Below, piece by piece: positions 51,199-60,569 of a DNA stretch of 64,000 nt. The DNA comes from Ahniella affigens. Its GTDB lineage: Bacteria > Pseudomonadota > Gammaproteobacteria > Xanthomonadales > Ahniellaceae. Location: positions 5,177,001 through 5,241,000 of the forward strand of contig NZ_CP027860.1 in the NCBI RefSeq assembly GCF_003015185.1. Direction: 5' to 3'. The position numbers and the translations under genes were made by a program. Every line of letters begins with the position of its first letter. Positions within the stretch are counted from its first letter, which is position 1. The notes under the pieces are model-generated. The model saw nothing but the letters and a program-made list of their open reading frames with translations. It did not search any database and was not told the origin of the DNA.

Positions 51199-54072
51199 TC
51201 ACTCGAAACCGTTGGCAAACAAATTCGGGTTGATGCGAACCAGGTTGTACGGGGCCGGCCCCACTTGGCTCGTACGCGAAGTAACCGTCGACCCGGAGAT
51301 CACACTGGCAATATTGCCGCCACCTACCACCATGAACTCGGTGTAGCTGGCTGAACCGGCGGTTGACTTCAACGTCACGCGAACTTCGAGCTTCTTGTTA
51401 CTGGCAGCCGCAATGGGCACCAGGTTGCCGAGGGCCTGTGAGTAATTGACCTGCAGGCTGCCATCACCGGCCACGGCGGCAGTGCCAGCCGAACCGATCA
51501 CCAGACCATCCATCAAGATCGCCACACTCGCCACGGCCTGTTCCACTTCCGCTCGGATCATCGCCGCGCCAGGCGACCACACATCGCCGGTGTAAACGAC
51601 TTTCTTGAAATAGACGGTTGATCTCGTGATCGCGATGCTCGCATCCTCGTCGAATCGACCCGGGTTCAGGATCTCGCCATCAAACGCGATCGCCGATTGT
51701 CCCGCCGACATCACCACCGGCAGCCCGCCGGGATAGTTCACATCGCCCGCCTCGGCAATTGCTGAGATGTTCATGGAAAAGTTGACGCCGGTGCTCGTCG
51801 TATAGGCCGCATCGGGCAAGCTGTCGCGGTTGATGTCCAAAGCGGTGACGTCATTCGCAGCTGTGCTGGTGAGTCGGCGGCGGCTCCAATGATCGTCCAA
51901 ACCTTCGCGGGAGTAGAGGTACACACCCGTATCGGTGGCGGTCAGCACGTCTTCGAGACCATCGCGGGTCCAGTCGGTGACTGCATAGCCGTTGATTGCT
52001 GCGGATGGCGACTGATCGATCACAGTGTATGGGGATGCCGGCGTGTTGGTTGGATTCCACCAGGCCAGGTCGCCGGTTCCGGTCATGAACAGGACCTCCG
52101 GGGCGCGATCAGCGTCCAGGTTTGCAGTGGCGCACTTGCCGGTTTGACCAATGTCCTGGACTTGCACCATTTGCGCAGTCTGGCCCCAACCGATGCTCAC
52201 CGTGTAGGCGTTCATCTGATAGCTGAGACCATCGGATCCACAGGCCAGTGGCGAGTCAGCAAAACCGACGTAGTCGGGCAGCACCGTCACCGTACTCGGC
52301 AAGATGCCGCTTGATGCGCGTGGGTTTGACGTTGACCAAGTGGTGCCGGTATTGCGCAAAGCCATCAGTGCGCCGTTGGTGTTGCTGCCAGCAAACAGGT
52401 CGTCGTACTCGTCATCGCTCAGAACGTTTCCGGTTGCAATCGTCGAGGCACCGGCGAAGTCAGCGATCTTGCTGTCGGTCCAGCTGAAGAATCCCGAGTC
52501 GTTCTGGATCACCGTCCGCACGGCACCGGCGTTGGGCACCACGTACGCATAGTCCATCCGGGAATCATTGTTGAAATCACCAATGCTAAAGTCGCTCGGC
52601 GTGTTCGCCAGAATCTTGAAGATGGGTGCCGCGAACGTGGTGCTGCCGCTGCCCTTGAGCATCTCCATGTGCGAGCCACTGGCCAATGGCTTCAGGGCCA
52701 GCAGATCATCGATGCCGTCGCGATCGGTGTCCCCCGCCTCGATCCGGGTCAACCCCGCCAGGGGCGTCGCCTGAGTCGTGGTGCCAAATCGCGATTCCAG
52801 TCGTTGCGCGGTATTTCGGACAAACTTGAAACTGCCGTTTTCCAGTCGAACCAGGAGATCGCTGTCAGCGTCGCCGCGAGCGTCACCGGTACCAATCTGC
52901 GTAATGTTGGACGCAAAGCTCGTGATGGTTTGCTTGGACTGGCTGGAGCCTGCGAGCCCGGTTTGGTGCAAGACCAGATCACGCCGTTGTTCGACTGTTG
53001 GACCTTCAACCGTGACGATGTCCAGAATCCCGTCTTCATTCATATCGGCCGCGACGACGCCCGATCGGTTAACGCCTGGTTCCACGACACCGTACATGGT
53101 GTAGCTGGACCAGCCGGTATCGGGATGGTACTTGCGGAGAAACAGGTTTACCGAAGCCGTCACCAATTCTGGCCAACCATTTCGATCCAGATCCGCGAAG
53201 AACTGGGGCTCGTGAAAGAAATTGACGTCGAACGAGCTGTCGGTCGTGGCTGTAAACACGCCGGTCCCCTGATTCGTAAAGAGCCGCGAGGCGGCGGTGT
53301 AGCTCTGCGTACCGTTCCAGGTGGTTTGAAAATTGACGAGGATGTCGACATCGGTGTCGCCGTCGAAATCGGCGACGGTCAGTTGCGAGTAGTCGCTGAA
53401 ATGTTGCGATTGAATCGTCGTTTCGGTGGCGAAAGCACCCAGGTTGTTCCAGCGAATTCGCAAGTTGCCGCGATCGACATGGACATCGTTGACGGTCGCG
53501 AGGAATTCATAAGTCGAAAGAATCCCAATATCGGCATCGCCATCGTTGTCGAAGTCGGCGACGCGGGTTTGATAGGTGTGAATCCCCAGCGTGTTCCCGT
53601 TGGAATCGGTCCAATCCCGGCGGTCACCCAACGTGAACGCGTTGGTGTTGCTACCCAGGTAGACCTGCAGCGTGTAGTCACCGGTCTGGCCCACCCACTC
53701 GACAATGCGGGCGATGTCGGGAATCCCGTCACTGTTGAAGTCATCCACCGAGAACGCTACGCCGCGAGGCGTGCAACTGGGACAGACCGGCAACGAAATG
53801 CCTGGTAGGGCCACGGTGCCATAGCGCAGCGGGTCGAGTGGGGTCGGTGTTTTGGGATGTGCAATGCGATTGCCGCCCGCATACCAGGACGCTTCGCCAT
53901 CGCCATTGAAATCAACGCCAACCGGCTTGCGGGCATCCGACCAGGGGTGCGCCACACCGTCCAAATCGGCAGGCATGTCTTCAACGACGAAAGGCGAGGC
54001 AGCGGCGTCCAGGCATAGGGTGATAGCCAGGGTGAGCAAAGCAATGCGGGGGAACAAGTTGTGGCGTTTCAT
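51199..54072 (-). CDS. Secreted FG-GAP/VCBS repeat protein with GFE tail
   Basis: About 957 residues. Signal peptide LFPRIALLTLAITLCLDAAA. Many Ca-binding-type loops DxDxDGxxD-like follow: DFNSDGIPDIARI, DFDNDGDADIGIL, DFDGDTDVDILV, DMNEDGILDIVTV, DTDRDGIDDLLAL and DWTRDGLEDVLTA, as in integrin-like FG-GAP propellers. The C-terminus is a beta domain ending INPNLFANGFE. Probably extracellular or surface. No catalytic motif. ATG 54072 has GGAG upstream. It sits next to a collapsed gene with a related tail. Confidence 0.85.
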   Translation of the reverse strand: MKRHNLFPRIALLTLAITLCLDAAASPFVVEDMPADLDGVAHPWSDARKPVGVDFNGDGEASWYAGGNRIAHPKTPTPLDPLRYGTVALPGISLPVCPSCTPRGVAFSVDDFNSDGIPDIARIVEWVGQTGDYTLQVYLGSNTNAFTLGDRRDWTDSNGNTLGIHTYQTRVADFDNDGDADIGILSTYEFLATVNDVHVDRGNLRIRWNNLGAFATETTIQSQHFSDYSQLTVADFDGDTDVDILVNFQTTWNGTQSYTAASRLFTNQGTGVFTATTDSSFDVNFFHEPQFFADLDRNGWPELVTASVNLFLRKYHPDTGWSSYTMYGVVEPGVNRSGVVAADMNEDGILDIVTVEGPTVEQRRDLVLHQTGLAGSSQSKQTITSFASNITQIGTGDARGDADSDLLVRLENGSFKFVRNTAQRLESRFGTTTQATPLAGLTRIEAGDTDRDGIDDLLALKPLASGSHMEMLKGSGSTTFAAPIFKILANTPSDFSIGDFNNDSRMDYAYVVPNAGAVRTVIQNDSGFFSWTDSKIADFAGASTIATGNVLSDDEYDDLFAGSNTNGALMALRNTGTTWSTSNPRASSGILPSTVTVLPDYVGFADSPLACGSDGLSYQMNAYTVSIGWGQTAQMVQVQDIGQTGKCATANLDADRAPEVLFMTGTGDLAWWNPTNTPASPYTVIDQSPSAAINGYAVTDWTRDGLEDVLTATDTGVYLYSREGLDDHWSRRRLTSTAANDVTALDINRDSLPDAAYTTSTGVNFSMNISAIAEAGDVNYPGGLPVVMSAGQSAIAFDGEILNPGRFDEDASIAITRSTVYFKKVVYTGDVWSPGAAMIRAEVEQAVASVAILMDGLVIGSAGTAAVAGDGSLQVNYSQALGNLVPIAAASNKKLEVRVTLKSTAGSASYTEFMVVGGGNIASVISGSTVTSRTSQVGPAPYNLVRINPNLFANGFE

Positions 54073-54336
54073 GGTTGCGGTCTCCGTGAGGTCTTGTTTG
54101 GAGATACGGACCGCCTGATCGAAACCCGCCACGCTGATGGGTCACTTTTTCGGATCGGCTCGGCAACCATGTTGCAGGGACGTTTTTGCGCTTTCGCCGT
54201 GCGATATGCCGACGACCGTCGTTTGGTTCGGACTCCTGGGTTCGATCGATGGCTCGGCCCATCAATCGGGCAGTGGTTGAATACGGTCGTCACACAACGG
54301 CCAGACCTGATCGCCGATCCTCAACAACGACCAACG

Positions 54337-54766
54337 CTATTCGAATGCGTCGGCGAACATCGCATCTGGTGCACTCGTGGCATTCGCTTCAATGGCACCG
54401 ATGTCGCACAGGGTCGCGGGCCTTGGAAAGCCCCGCTGATCCTCGGGAACCAATGCGCAGTTCGCCTGTGCCACCGCATTGATCAGCGGGCTGCCCGTGC
54501 TAGGCGCGATTCAGCGTCACCGCGCCATTGCCATGGATCTCGACACTGCGACTCAGGCTGAATGGCGTGCTCAACATTATCGTGCCCGCCAGACCAGGCT
54601 GAATATTGATCTGATCGTCGGCCGCGGCAAGATTGATGGCGTCACGGAGACTGCCCGGTCCGCTATCAGCCAGTGTCGTCACCGTCCACGTGGCAGCAGA
54701 TGCCGCGCTCACGAGGCTGGCGCTGAGAACCACGGTCCATGCACCGTAACGAATTGCCTTTAGCAT
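54337..54766 (-). pseudogene. Collapsed parallel beta-helix (choice-of-anchor Q type) exported protein
   Basis: From ATG 54766 a signal peptide and WTVTTLADSGPGSLRDAINL, the typical N-terminus of CSLREA/choice-of-anchor Q proteins, run for 88 codons to a TAG. Immediately downstream, in another frame, the typical C-terminus appears: PLINAVAQANC, DQRGFPRPATLCDIGAIEA and the tail DAMFADAFE, ending at a TAG at 54337-54339. The large middle part, usually several hundred residues, is missing and the ends are out of frame. Only the ends of the gene survive. Confidence 0.75.
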
Positions 54767-55025
54767 GCTGCGCTCCTGATGGGGAAACGTCCGAGGACTC
54801 GAGGTCTGTTTTGACCCAAGCCTGATGTCGGACTGTTAACGCAGAAGCGGAAGATGGTGCGCAGATCGGTCAGCTGATTTCGGCGCTCAAGGCCGATGCG
54901 TCTTGCGCCATTCGATCATCGCAGGCAGCAAGGCTGGCGGATCGCACGGAGAGACGGGTGCAAGCTCGCCGGAAAGCGGGCCAGCGTGACGCGTGCCCGC
55001 GCGCCACGCCGTGCCATCGTTTCTT

Positions 55026-55277
55026 TTAGCCGCGGAGCTCGACCGCCTTGGCTGCGGTCAGCAGGTCCTTGGAGGTCTTGGCAATCAGGTCGGTCTGGGC
55101 TTGCAGGTTGTCGACCATCGCCACCGCGAAGCGAAGTTCCGCCGGTGTGGTCCAGCCGGGTTGTCGAATGATCAGAATGAGGTCGCGAAGATCAGTGCCC
55201 TTGCCAAGATTGGCGAGCGCCTTGCTGAGCGCGGTGATCTTCTTCTGTAGAACGGCATGTTGTGCACGAGTTGCCAT
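55026..55277 (-). CDS. Small hypothetical cytoplasmic protein
   Basis: 83 residues, mostly helical, Lys/Ala/Leu-rich (LQKKITALSKALANLGKG and AKTSKDLLTAAKAVEL). GGGAGGAAG lies 4-8 bases before ATG 55277, the strongest ribosome site in this region. No family recognised. It is separated from its neighbours by gene-free DNA on both sides. Confidence 0.65.
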   Translation of the reverse strand: MATRAQHAVLQKKITALSKALANLGKGTDLRDLILIIRQPGWTTPAELRFAVAMVDNLQAQTDLIAKTSKDLLTAAKAVELRG

Positions 55278-55925
55278 GGTACTTCCTCCCAAGAGATGGT
55301 GACACGCTGTCACCGGAGTGATGTGGTTACGAATTGGCATCTGCTGCCCTGCCCGACCGGCGCGCCGGTTTGATGCTGGCGCTGTGGACTGAGGCAACAC
55401 AGGTTGACGTGCAGATCACTTGGCCAAACCAGGCACGGCCCGACTGGTGCCGGCTGCAGCAACCTGTGCCTGGACACAGGTCCTGTCGATGCTGATACCG
55501 GCGTGTGACCGGCTCAGCGCAAGTGATCCCCTCGTCTTTCCCAATCTATAGAACGCCGGGCCGCAACATTGTGCACAGTGATTTGTCCCGTCAGCGCAGC
55601 GCTAGGTTGGAGTGGGATCAAAACGGTGATGCCTGACGACACCTGCGTACGCTGCCGCCGTCTTTGAAGCCGGGCCGGTTGTTCCAGGCCTATGACCAGA
55701 CGGCGTGATGGCGCGACGGAAGGCTCAAGGTTCGCTTCAGCATCTCGCTGCGTGCGGCGGACGCCTGATGACTCGCGTGCAACGATTCGGAATCGGTCAG
55801 CCGTGGCAAATGGTGGTCACACGGCGAGTAGTGTTGAGAAGGCGAGAATCACGACGTCGCAAGGAGGTCGGGCCCCGCAAAGGTCGGCCCAGAGGCCGAC
55901 CTTTGTACAGACTAGGACAGTTCGA
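55278..55925. other. Gene-free stretch
   Basis: No convincing coding region on either strand: the only frames are Arg-rich and lack ribosome sites. It holds some imperfect palindromes near 55430-55490 and the hairpin at 55878-55905. It presumably contains the promoter of the 55026 gene. Confidence 0.5.
55878..55905. terminator. Hairpin after the exported protein gene
   Basis: CAAAGGTCGGCC and GGCCGACCTTTG form a perfect 12 bp stem with a four-base loop about 20 bases beyond the minus-strand stop. Only short T-runs flank it, so it may be a bidirectional terminator. Confidence 0.55.
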
Positions 55926-56735
55926 TTAAGCCGTTTGGCGCCGAACCACGAGCACACCGGCCAGAGCCAGCAGACCCATCAACGACCAAAGGGCCCAAGG
56001 CGTGTTCGCGGACACCGGGGCGGCTTCGCCGGCGCAACGACCATCAATGGCAAACGAGAACGCAAGTGCTGGCGGGCCGATCACAGAATCGACAGGCGTC
56101 CAGTTCGCCACACCCGCACCCGGCGCAATGATCACGCCGTTGTCCGTGGTACTGGCCAGTCCTGCCGACGCCGCAAAGAAGTTGTTGAAAGAAGCAGCGT
56201 TGGACGCTGCGGTTGCACCGTAGCCGGAGATCCAATACCGCGTGCCCGAGGTGAGCACCAAATTGGTCGGGTTGAAGGCGACTTCATGAATGCTTGTGCC
56301 GACGCCGAACGCGCCAAGCACGACGGACGATGTCTGTTGGGCGGTGGCGAACGGAATGATCGAGTTGGTTGGTGCAGGACTGTTTCCCGTGCCGTCGTCC
56401 TGGTAAAGGTCAATTGCGAACGGCTGCGGTGCGGCGTCGGCCTGCACCATCTGCGTCCGGATCTGCGTGACCAGGATCTGATTGTTGGGGCAGCCGGCCA
56501 GCGTCAGCACGAAGTCGTCGGCAGAACGGGCGGTAAGCGTGCCCGAGCTGTCCTGAGATGCCAACGAGGTGCTCCCATCGGACTGCTCGTTGTCATACAA
56601 ACCACCTGGCGGCACGTACGAGCCACCGGCCGGGATGCCACGCGTCACGGTGGCTTGGTTGAACAAGTTCTGGGCATTCACCGGCGCGTACGCCGCGACG
56701 GCCAGGATCGAAACAAGGAGCAAGGGGGCTTTCAT
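55926..56735 (-). CDS. Secreted protein with IPTL-CTERM-like sorting end
   Basis: About 269 residues. Signal peptide MKAPLLLVSILAVAAYAPVNA, a beta-rich domain with two cysteines (DDFVLTLAGCPN and AIDGRC), then a C-terminal end WALWSLMGLLALAGVLVVRR: a Pro/Trp-containing start, one membrane helix and terminal Arg residues. This matches the plan of IPTL/PEP-CTERM signals, sorted by exosortase-like or related systems, although the leading IPTL motif reads SANTP. Start 56735. No catalytic motif. Confidence 0.75.
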   Translation of the reverse strand: MKAPLLLVSILAVAAYAPVNAQNLFNQATVTRGIPAGGSYVPPGGLYDNEQSDGSTSLASQDSSGTLTARSADDFVLTLAGCPNNQILVTQIRTQMVQADAAPQPFAIDLYQDDGTGNSPAPTNSIIPFATAQQTSSVVLGAFGVGTSIHEVAFNPTNLVLTSGTRYWISGYGATAASNAASFNNFFAASAGLASTTDNGVIIAPGAGVANWTPVDSVIGPPALAFSFAIDGRCAGEAAPVSANTPWALWSLMGLLALAGVLVVRRQTA

Positions 56736-57088
56736 GGCAGATATCTCTCGATGGGGGCAGCAAAACCCAGCGAGCGTAACAAGACACGTGCTTAAACGGC
56801 GGCGTTGTAACGCAAATTTCTGAATCCAGTCCAGTCTGGGTCTGAAATGGCCAGTGGTTCCGGGTGTCTTGCGGGCGCTGGACCCCGGGCACGTGCCATA
56901 GCGTGTCGACCAGTGACGCCTAGTGGGACGACGCAACTTGCCGCTCCTCGACCGGCTACGCAAACTATATGGCGACACCCGCAATGGGGTAATCAATTTG
57001 AAATTTGGCGCATCGCAATTTGTCTGAAGGTAATTCAAGCATTGCGCATCGCCGGGTCGGCGTCAGCCGCGCCGCTCAGTGGCAGACC

Positions 57089-57237
57089 CTATTGTCGTCA
57101 TCCTGGCGCAGCTGGGATCCAGGGCAATCTTGCGCCAACGATCGGTCTGGCGCGCCGTGCGCCATCGTTGCGACCACGCCGCACGATCGCCCTGGATCCC
57201 GGAATCCGCTGCGCGGCTTCCAGGATGACGACAATAG
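57089..57237. repeat. 149 bp inverted-repeat element
   Basis: Ends are CTATTGTCGTCATCCTGG and its exact complement CCAGGATGACGACAATAG. Internal segments GGGATCCAGGGC / GCCCTGGATCCC are also inverted. No coding capacity. It lies in the 57 kb gap next to a five-hairpin element; the rest of 56736-57088 shows no gene. Confidence 0.7.
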
Positions 57238-57278
57238 TGACGCAAGCACTCGAGCACGTTCGATTCGTTCGGGCGGAC

Positions 57279-57461
57279 CTAAGAGGGTCTGATTAAGTCC
57301 ATCCTGGACTTTCAGACCCGCACTGAGTCCGGCACTCAAGCCTGCCCCGGCGAAGGCCGGGGTCCGGACTCAGTGCTCCTGAATCAAGCACTGACGTGCT
57401 CGATTTTGGGCGGGCCGTCCATGGGCCGCATCGCCTCTGAACTTGTTCAGAGGCTCCCTAG
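57279..57461 (+). mobile_element. Five-hairpin element, copy 3 (extended H2)
   Basis: Same order as the copy at 6119: H1 with GTCCATCCTGGAC, H2 arms GCACTGAGTCCGG/CCGGACTCAGTGC enclosing an extra GCCCCGGCGAAGGCCGGGG hairpin, a partly decayed H3, a mutated H4 and perfect H5. Ends at CTCCCTAG, 18 bp after the stop of the metalloprotease gene on the minus strand. Confidence 0.75.
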
Positions 57462-57478
57462 ACGTTTCCATGAAGTCT

Positions 57479-58816
57479 CTACGGCGAGTGTTCGATCAAG
57501 TATGGTTCCAGAGCCGGACCAGCGGCCGCGCGAAAGCCGGACGACAGCACCAATTGCTGGACCTGCGCCGCGTTGACGCGTACTTGCAGGCGCAATTCGG
57601 TGTGATCGGCAGACCAGCCCTCCACCGCTTCGACACGCAACACGTTCGCCTCGCCCAACGGGCCAGTGTCAAAGCCTCGATACCGAGGGTTCATCGGTGC
57701 TGAGAACTGAATGGTGATCGTGCTCAATGCTGGCGCTGCAGGACGACTCGCCTCATTCAGACCCGTCACCGCAAGCACACGTGGCTGTTGCGCCCGATAG
57801 CGTTCTGCCAAAACTGACAACGGCTCCCGAAAGTAGCCTGATTGATCCACCAGCTTCTGGACAGCCTCGGCATCCTGATAGTCAAGTGCAATCAATTCGC
57901 GATTTGCTTCAGCTGAATCGCCGTGCTGATCGAAGTACGCCCGGGCGATAGCATCGCCGACGTAGTAACCCAGATCACGAATCCCGAATGCGTTGTCGGC
58001 ATCGTTGTAAAGCCAATCATCCCAGTTCGGACTAAACATCTCGGCCGCGAATCGCTCGCGCACCGGGTTGGCATGCCCTGCCCCATACGCCAGCGCTGGT
58101 GAGGCCGAGGGTCGCCCCATGGCTTTGGTCGACACGAACTCGGCCACGCCTTCCTGCAAACTCACCGCCAGCAAATTGCTGCCAAAGGCGCCTTGCTGCG
58201 TGTGTACGTACTCATGGACATTCAACAAGGCCAGGTTCTGAATCGGGTTCGTGTCGAAGTAGCGGCGCAGATTGCCCGCCAAAGGCTCGGGTAGCTCGTC
58301 GGTAACCGCTGACGGGTCGGCCATTGCAATCTCGGCGCCAATCAGAACCTGATCGTTGAGCGTGGTGCCACCCGACATCAGCGCGCCGATCGTGAACGTC
58401 ACCGTCGCCGGTTTGGCTTCGGGATACAACTCACGAAGTTTGGCCAGGCCCGCGTCGATGTCTGCTGCGTACTGATCGGCATTCAGCGTGTTGGCGCGAA
58501 CCGACGCAAAGAAGCGCGGGTAGTGGTTGATCGCATCCAGGTAGTCATCGACCGAATAGTTGCGCCGCGCCATCATCGCATGCAACCCGGCCGACCCGGG
58601 GTCGATATACACGCGCTTGAGGATCTCGACCTGCTTGGTCCGCGAGTCGGTCTCCCTGATCTGATTATAGGCTTGCCAGAAGCGCGGGATGTCGGCGGTG
58701 ATGACTTGCCGGGATTCGTTAGACGTCGCTGTCGCTGCTTGGACGCTCAGGGCAGCCAGGCATAACAGCACGATGGTGCCGAAGGTTGGCAAGGTCCATC
58801 TGCGTGTTCTTAGCAT
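57479..58816 (-). CDS. Secreted zinc metalloprotease-like protein (HExxH)
   Basis: About 445 residues. Signal peptide FGTIVLLCLAALSVQA. A zinc motif HEYVH with downstream LQEGVAEFVS supplies two His and a Glu, followed by WDDWLYN and YYVGDAIARAYF, a pattern seen in DUF2268-like/GldB-type metalloproteases. A C-terminal beta domain ends the protein. Probably periplasmic or exported. ATG 58816 chosen to fit the signal peptide; substrate unknown. Confidence 0.72.
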   Translation of the reverse strand: MLRTRRWTLPTFGTIVLLCLAALSVQAATATSNESRQVITADIPRFWQAYNQIRETDSRTKQVEILKRVYIDPGSAGLHAMMARRNYSVDDYLDAINHYPRFFASVRANTLNADQYAADIDAGLAKLRELYPEAKPATVTFTIGALMSGGTTLNDQVLIGAEIAMADPSAVTDELPEPLAGNLRRYFDTNPIQNLALLNVHEYVHTQQGAFGSNLLAVSLQEGVAEFVSTKAMGRPSASPALAYGAGHANPVRERFAAEMFSPNWDDWLYNDADNAFGIRDLGYYVGDAIARAYFDQHGDSAEANRELIALDYQDAEAVQKLVDQSGYFREPLSVLAERYRAQQPRVLAVTGLNEASRPAAPALSTITIQFSAPMNPRYRGFDTGPLGEANVLRVEAVEGWSADHTELRLQVRVNAAQVQQLVLSSGFRAAAGPALEPYLIEHSP

Positions 58817-59028
58817 GGGCGGCTCTGCATGGGGCGCGAACGGGATGCAGCCCACGGAGCGACTGCGGCGAATCCGATTTGATGCCGCGAGTTTGGGGTT
58901 GGTTTAGTTGTTTGCACTAAGCGCGCGATGTCGCGCTTGTGGTGGCACGCATGCTTTGCGTCGATCGTAAAGTTCGCCGCGTCTGGCGCGGCGCCACGGA
59001 AGCATTCGTTGGCAGGTAAATCGATGAG

Positions 59029-59064
59029 CGTTGCTTGGATCCGAGAGATCGGATCCAAGCAACG
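59029..59064. terminator. Perfect 16 bp hairpin with GAGA loop
   Basis: CGTTGCTTGGATCCGA and its complement flank the four-base loop GAGA. It lies 11 bp downstream of the minus-strand stop at 59075 and could end transcription, though it lacks a T-tract. Confidence 0.5.
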
Positions 59065-59074
59065 AGGTCACGAA

Positions 59075-59500
59075 TTATGGGAACTCAGTCTCATCGTCAC
59101 AGGAGATGGACTGTGATCCGACTCGACATTCGGTAGTCCAGCTGCTGTTCCACAGGATCGTTACCCACTGCCATGAGCCGGCCGCGCCACCACCGCTACC
59201 GCCCGCGATAACAGCGTATGTGCCAGAAGCCATGAGGGAGAACTCGGTTGTACTTGGATTTCCATCAATCTCTGCGGGCGTCCAGTCCCCGTAGAGCCCC
59301 ATTTCTTCGTTCAAGAGTCTGATCGACTGTCCTGGTTGAAGCGTGTAGTTTCCGTACTCGACCAACAGAATCTGTCGCAACGCCGGGGTCAAGACAATGG
59401 GATTGATCGACACATTCCTGTAAGCCACCGGGTCCGCAAGCGCATAGAGGCTTGACAGGAGCAGCACGGCTGCAAGCAGAAGCTTTGATACCTTCTTCAT
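59075..59500 (-). CDS. Small secreted protein, unknown
   Basis: About 141 residues with a signal peptide (LLLAAVLLLSSLYALA), beta-rich, with one Cys pair near the C-terminus (TECRVGSQSISCDD). GGAGGAAAA precedes ATG 59500. The DNA is visibly AT-richer than the flanks, suggesting recent acquisition. No family recognised. Confidence 0.65.
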   Translation of the reverse strand: MKKVSKLLLAAVLLLSSLYALADPVAYRNVSINPIVLTPALRQILLVEYGNYTLQPGQSIRLLNEEMGLYGDWTPAEIDGNPSTTEFSLMASGTYAVIAGGSGGGAAGSWQWVTILWNSSWTTECRVGSQSISCDDETEFP

Positions 59501-59555
59501 TTTTCCTCCAAGTGTTCGTACTAAAAATGAAATCTGAACCACTTCATGACGTATC

Positions 59556-60569
59556 TTATTTGCAGCACCTCCCCGCGACTTCTTGCGCCAGTTCGTTAGC
59601 CATTCTGATTTGCTCTTGCGTTAATCCACCGGCATTCCCGGAACTCGTCACCGAATAGACCGCAGCATCATTTTCGTGCTGCGAGATCAGCTCCTGCAGT
59701 CGTTGCCTCTCGGTTGCCATGCTTTCTGGTGTGTGACTGAGACGGGACTTTAGAACGTTAATCGCAGCGAGGCTGTATCCTAAGGACTGCACCGGATCTG
59801 CTTCGTAGATTGACGGAGCCTGCGTAAAATCCGATCCTCCATGCAGGACAGAACGAAGCATCATCGCATCGATGTTGCCTGCGGCAATCTCTTCGTCCAT
59901 GTACTTTGTCGCTTGCTTCTTATATTCGTATAGCTGTCGGTTCCCCTCATTCAGAGAGCGATCTGAGACATCTGGCCGGCCCAAACTGATGTAGTCTCGC
60001 TTTGCTGCCCAGTCCCCAGATTCGGCGAGCATTCCTATCGCTTCAATAGCAGCTTGGCGCTGTTCTTTTGAAACGTTTCCACATCGGGAATATAGGGCTG
60101 CAATTTGCATCAACCGCATCTTGCTGGGCGGGTTTCCTGTATTGCTAGCCTGCGCCATTATTTCACTGCGCATGTCTTCGTAGCTCCTTGGCGAGAAGGG
60201 GGCGAATCCTCGCTGCGAGCATGCGATATTGGCGTCCCAGATCGCTTTTGCTGCTTTCAGATCGCCCTTTTTCATCAGGTTCAGCCATCCACTGAACTGA
60301 GCGCCAAAGTTCTGGATCTCATATCTATCTGCATTTCGTGGATTCATCAGCAAGTCCGCCTGCTTGGATATAGCGGCGAATTCAGGATCGTCCGAGAAGC
60401 GCCTTACTTCGTTAAGCGCTTCCTCCGTACCATCAGTCGCGTAGATAGTAGGGTCTCGTGTAGTTTCGGACTCTACTGTTGGATCGACTTCCATGCTGCG
60501 GTCGTGGGTCGCCGTAAAGTAGAGGGCTACGACTATGAGCACGACAATTGCGGCGAGTAGCTTTTTCAT
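59556..60569 (-). CDS. Membrane-anchored helical repeat protein, unknown
   Basis: 337 residues. N-terminal hydrophobic anchor (KLLAAIVVLIVVALYFTA), then a soluble helical domain with Sel1/TPR-like pairs (AAIEAIGMLAESGDWAAKRD, EEIAAGNIDAMMLRSVLHGG) and conserved-looking cysteines, ending RCCK. AT-richer codon use than the housekeeping genes. It is upstream of the small secreted protein, with a 55 bp gap; the two may form an operon. Confidence 0.65.
   Translation of the reverse strand: MKKLLAAIVVLIVVALYFTATHDRSMEVDPTVESETTRDPTIYATDGTEEALNEVRRFSDDPEFAAISKQADLLMNPRNADRYEIQNFGAQFSGWLNLMKKGDLKAAKAIWDANIACSQRGFAPFSPRSYEDMRSEIMAQASNTGNPPSKMRLMQIAALYSRCGNVSKEQRQAAIEAIGMLAESGDWAAKRDYISLGRPDVSDRSLNEGNRQLYEYKKQATKYMDEEIAAGNIDAMMLRSVLHGGSDFTQAPSIYEADPVQSLGYSLAAINVLKSRLSHTPESMATERQRLQELISQHENDAAVYSVTSSGNAGGLTQEQIRMANELAQEVAGRCCK

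Noticed and set aside
55692-56795. 367-codon plus-strand frame
   Set aside because: Arg/Gly/His-rich composition, no ribosome site, and it overlaps a gene with signal peptide and sorting end on the opposite strand.
59029-59064. Canonical intrinsic terminator
   Set aside because: The stem is perfect, but no U-tract follows on either strand, so it is listed only as a terminator-like hairpin.
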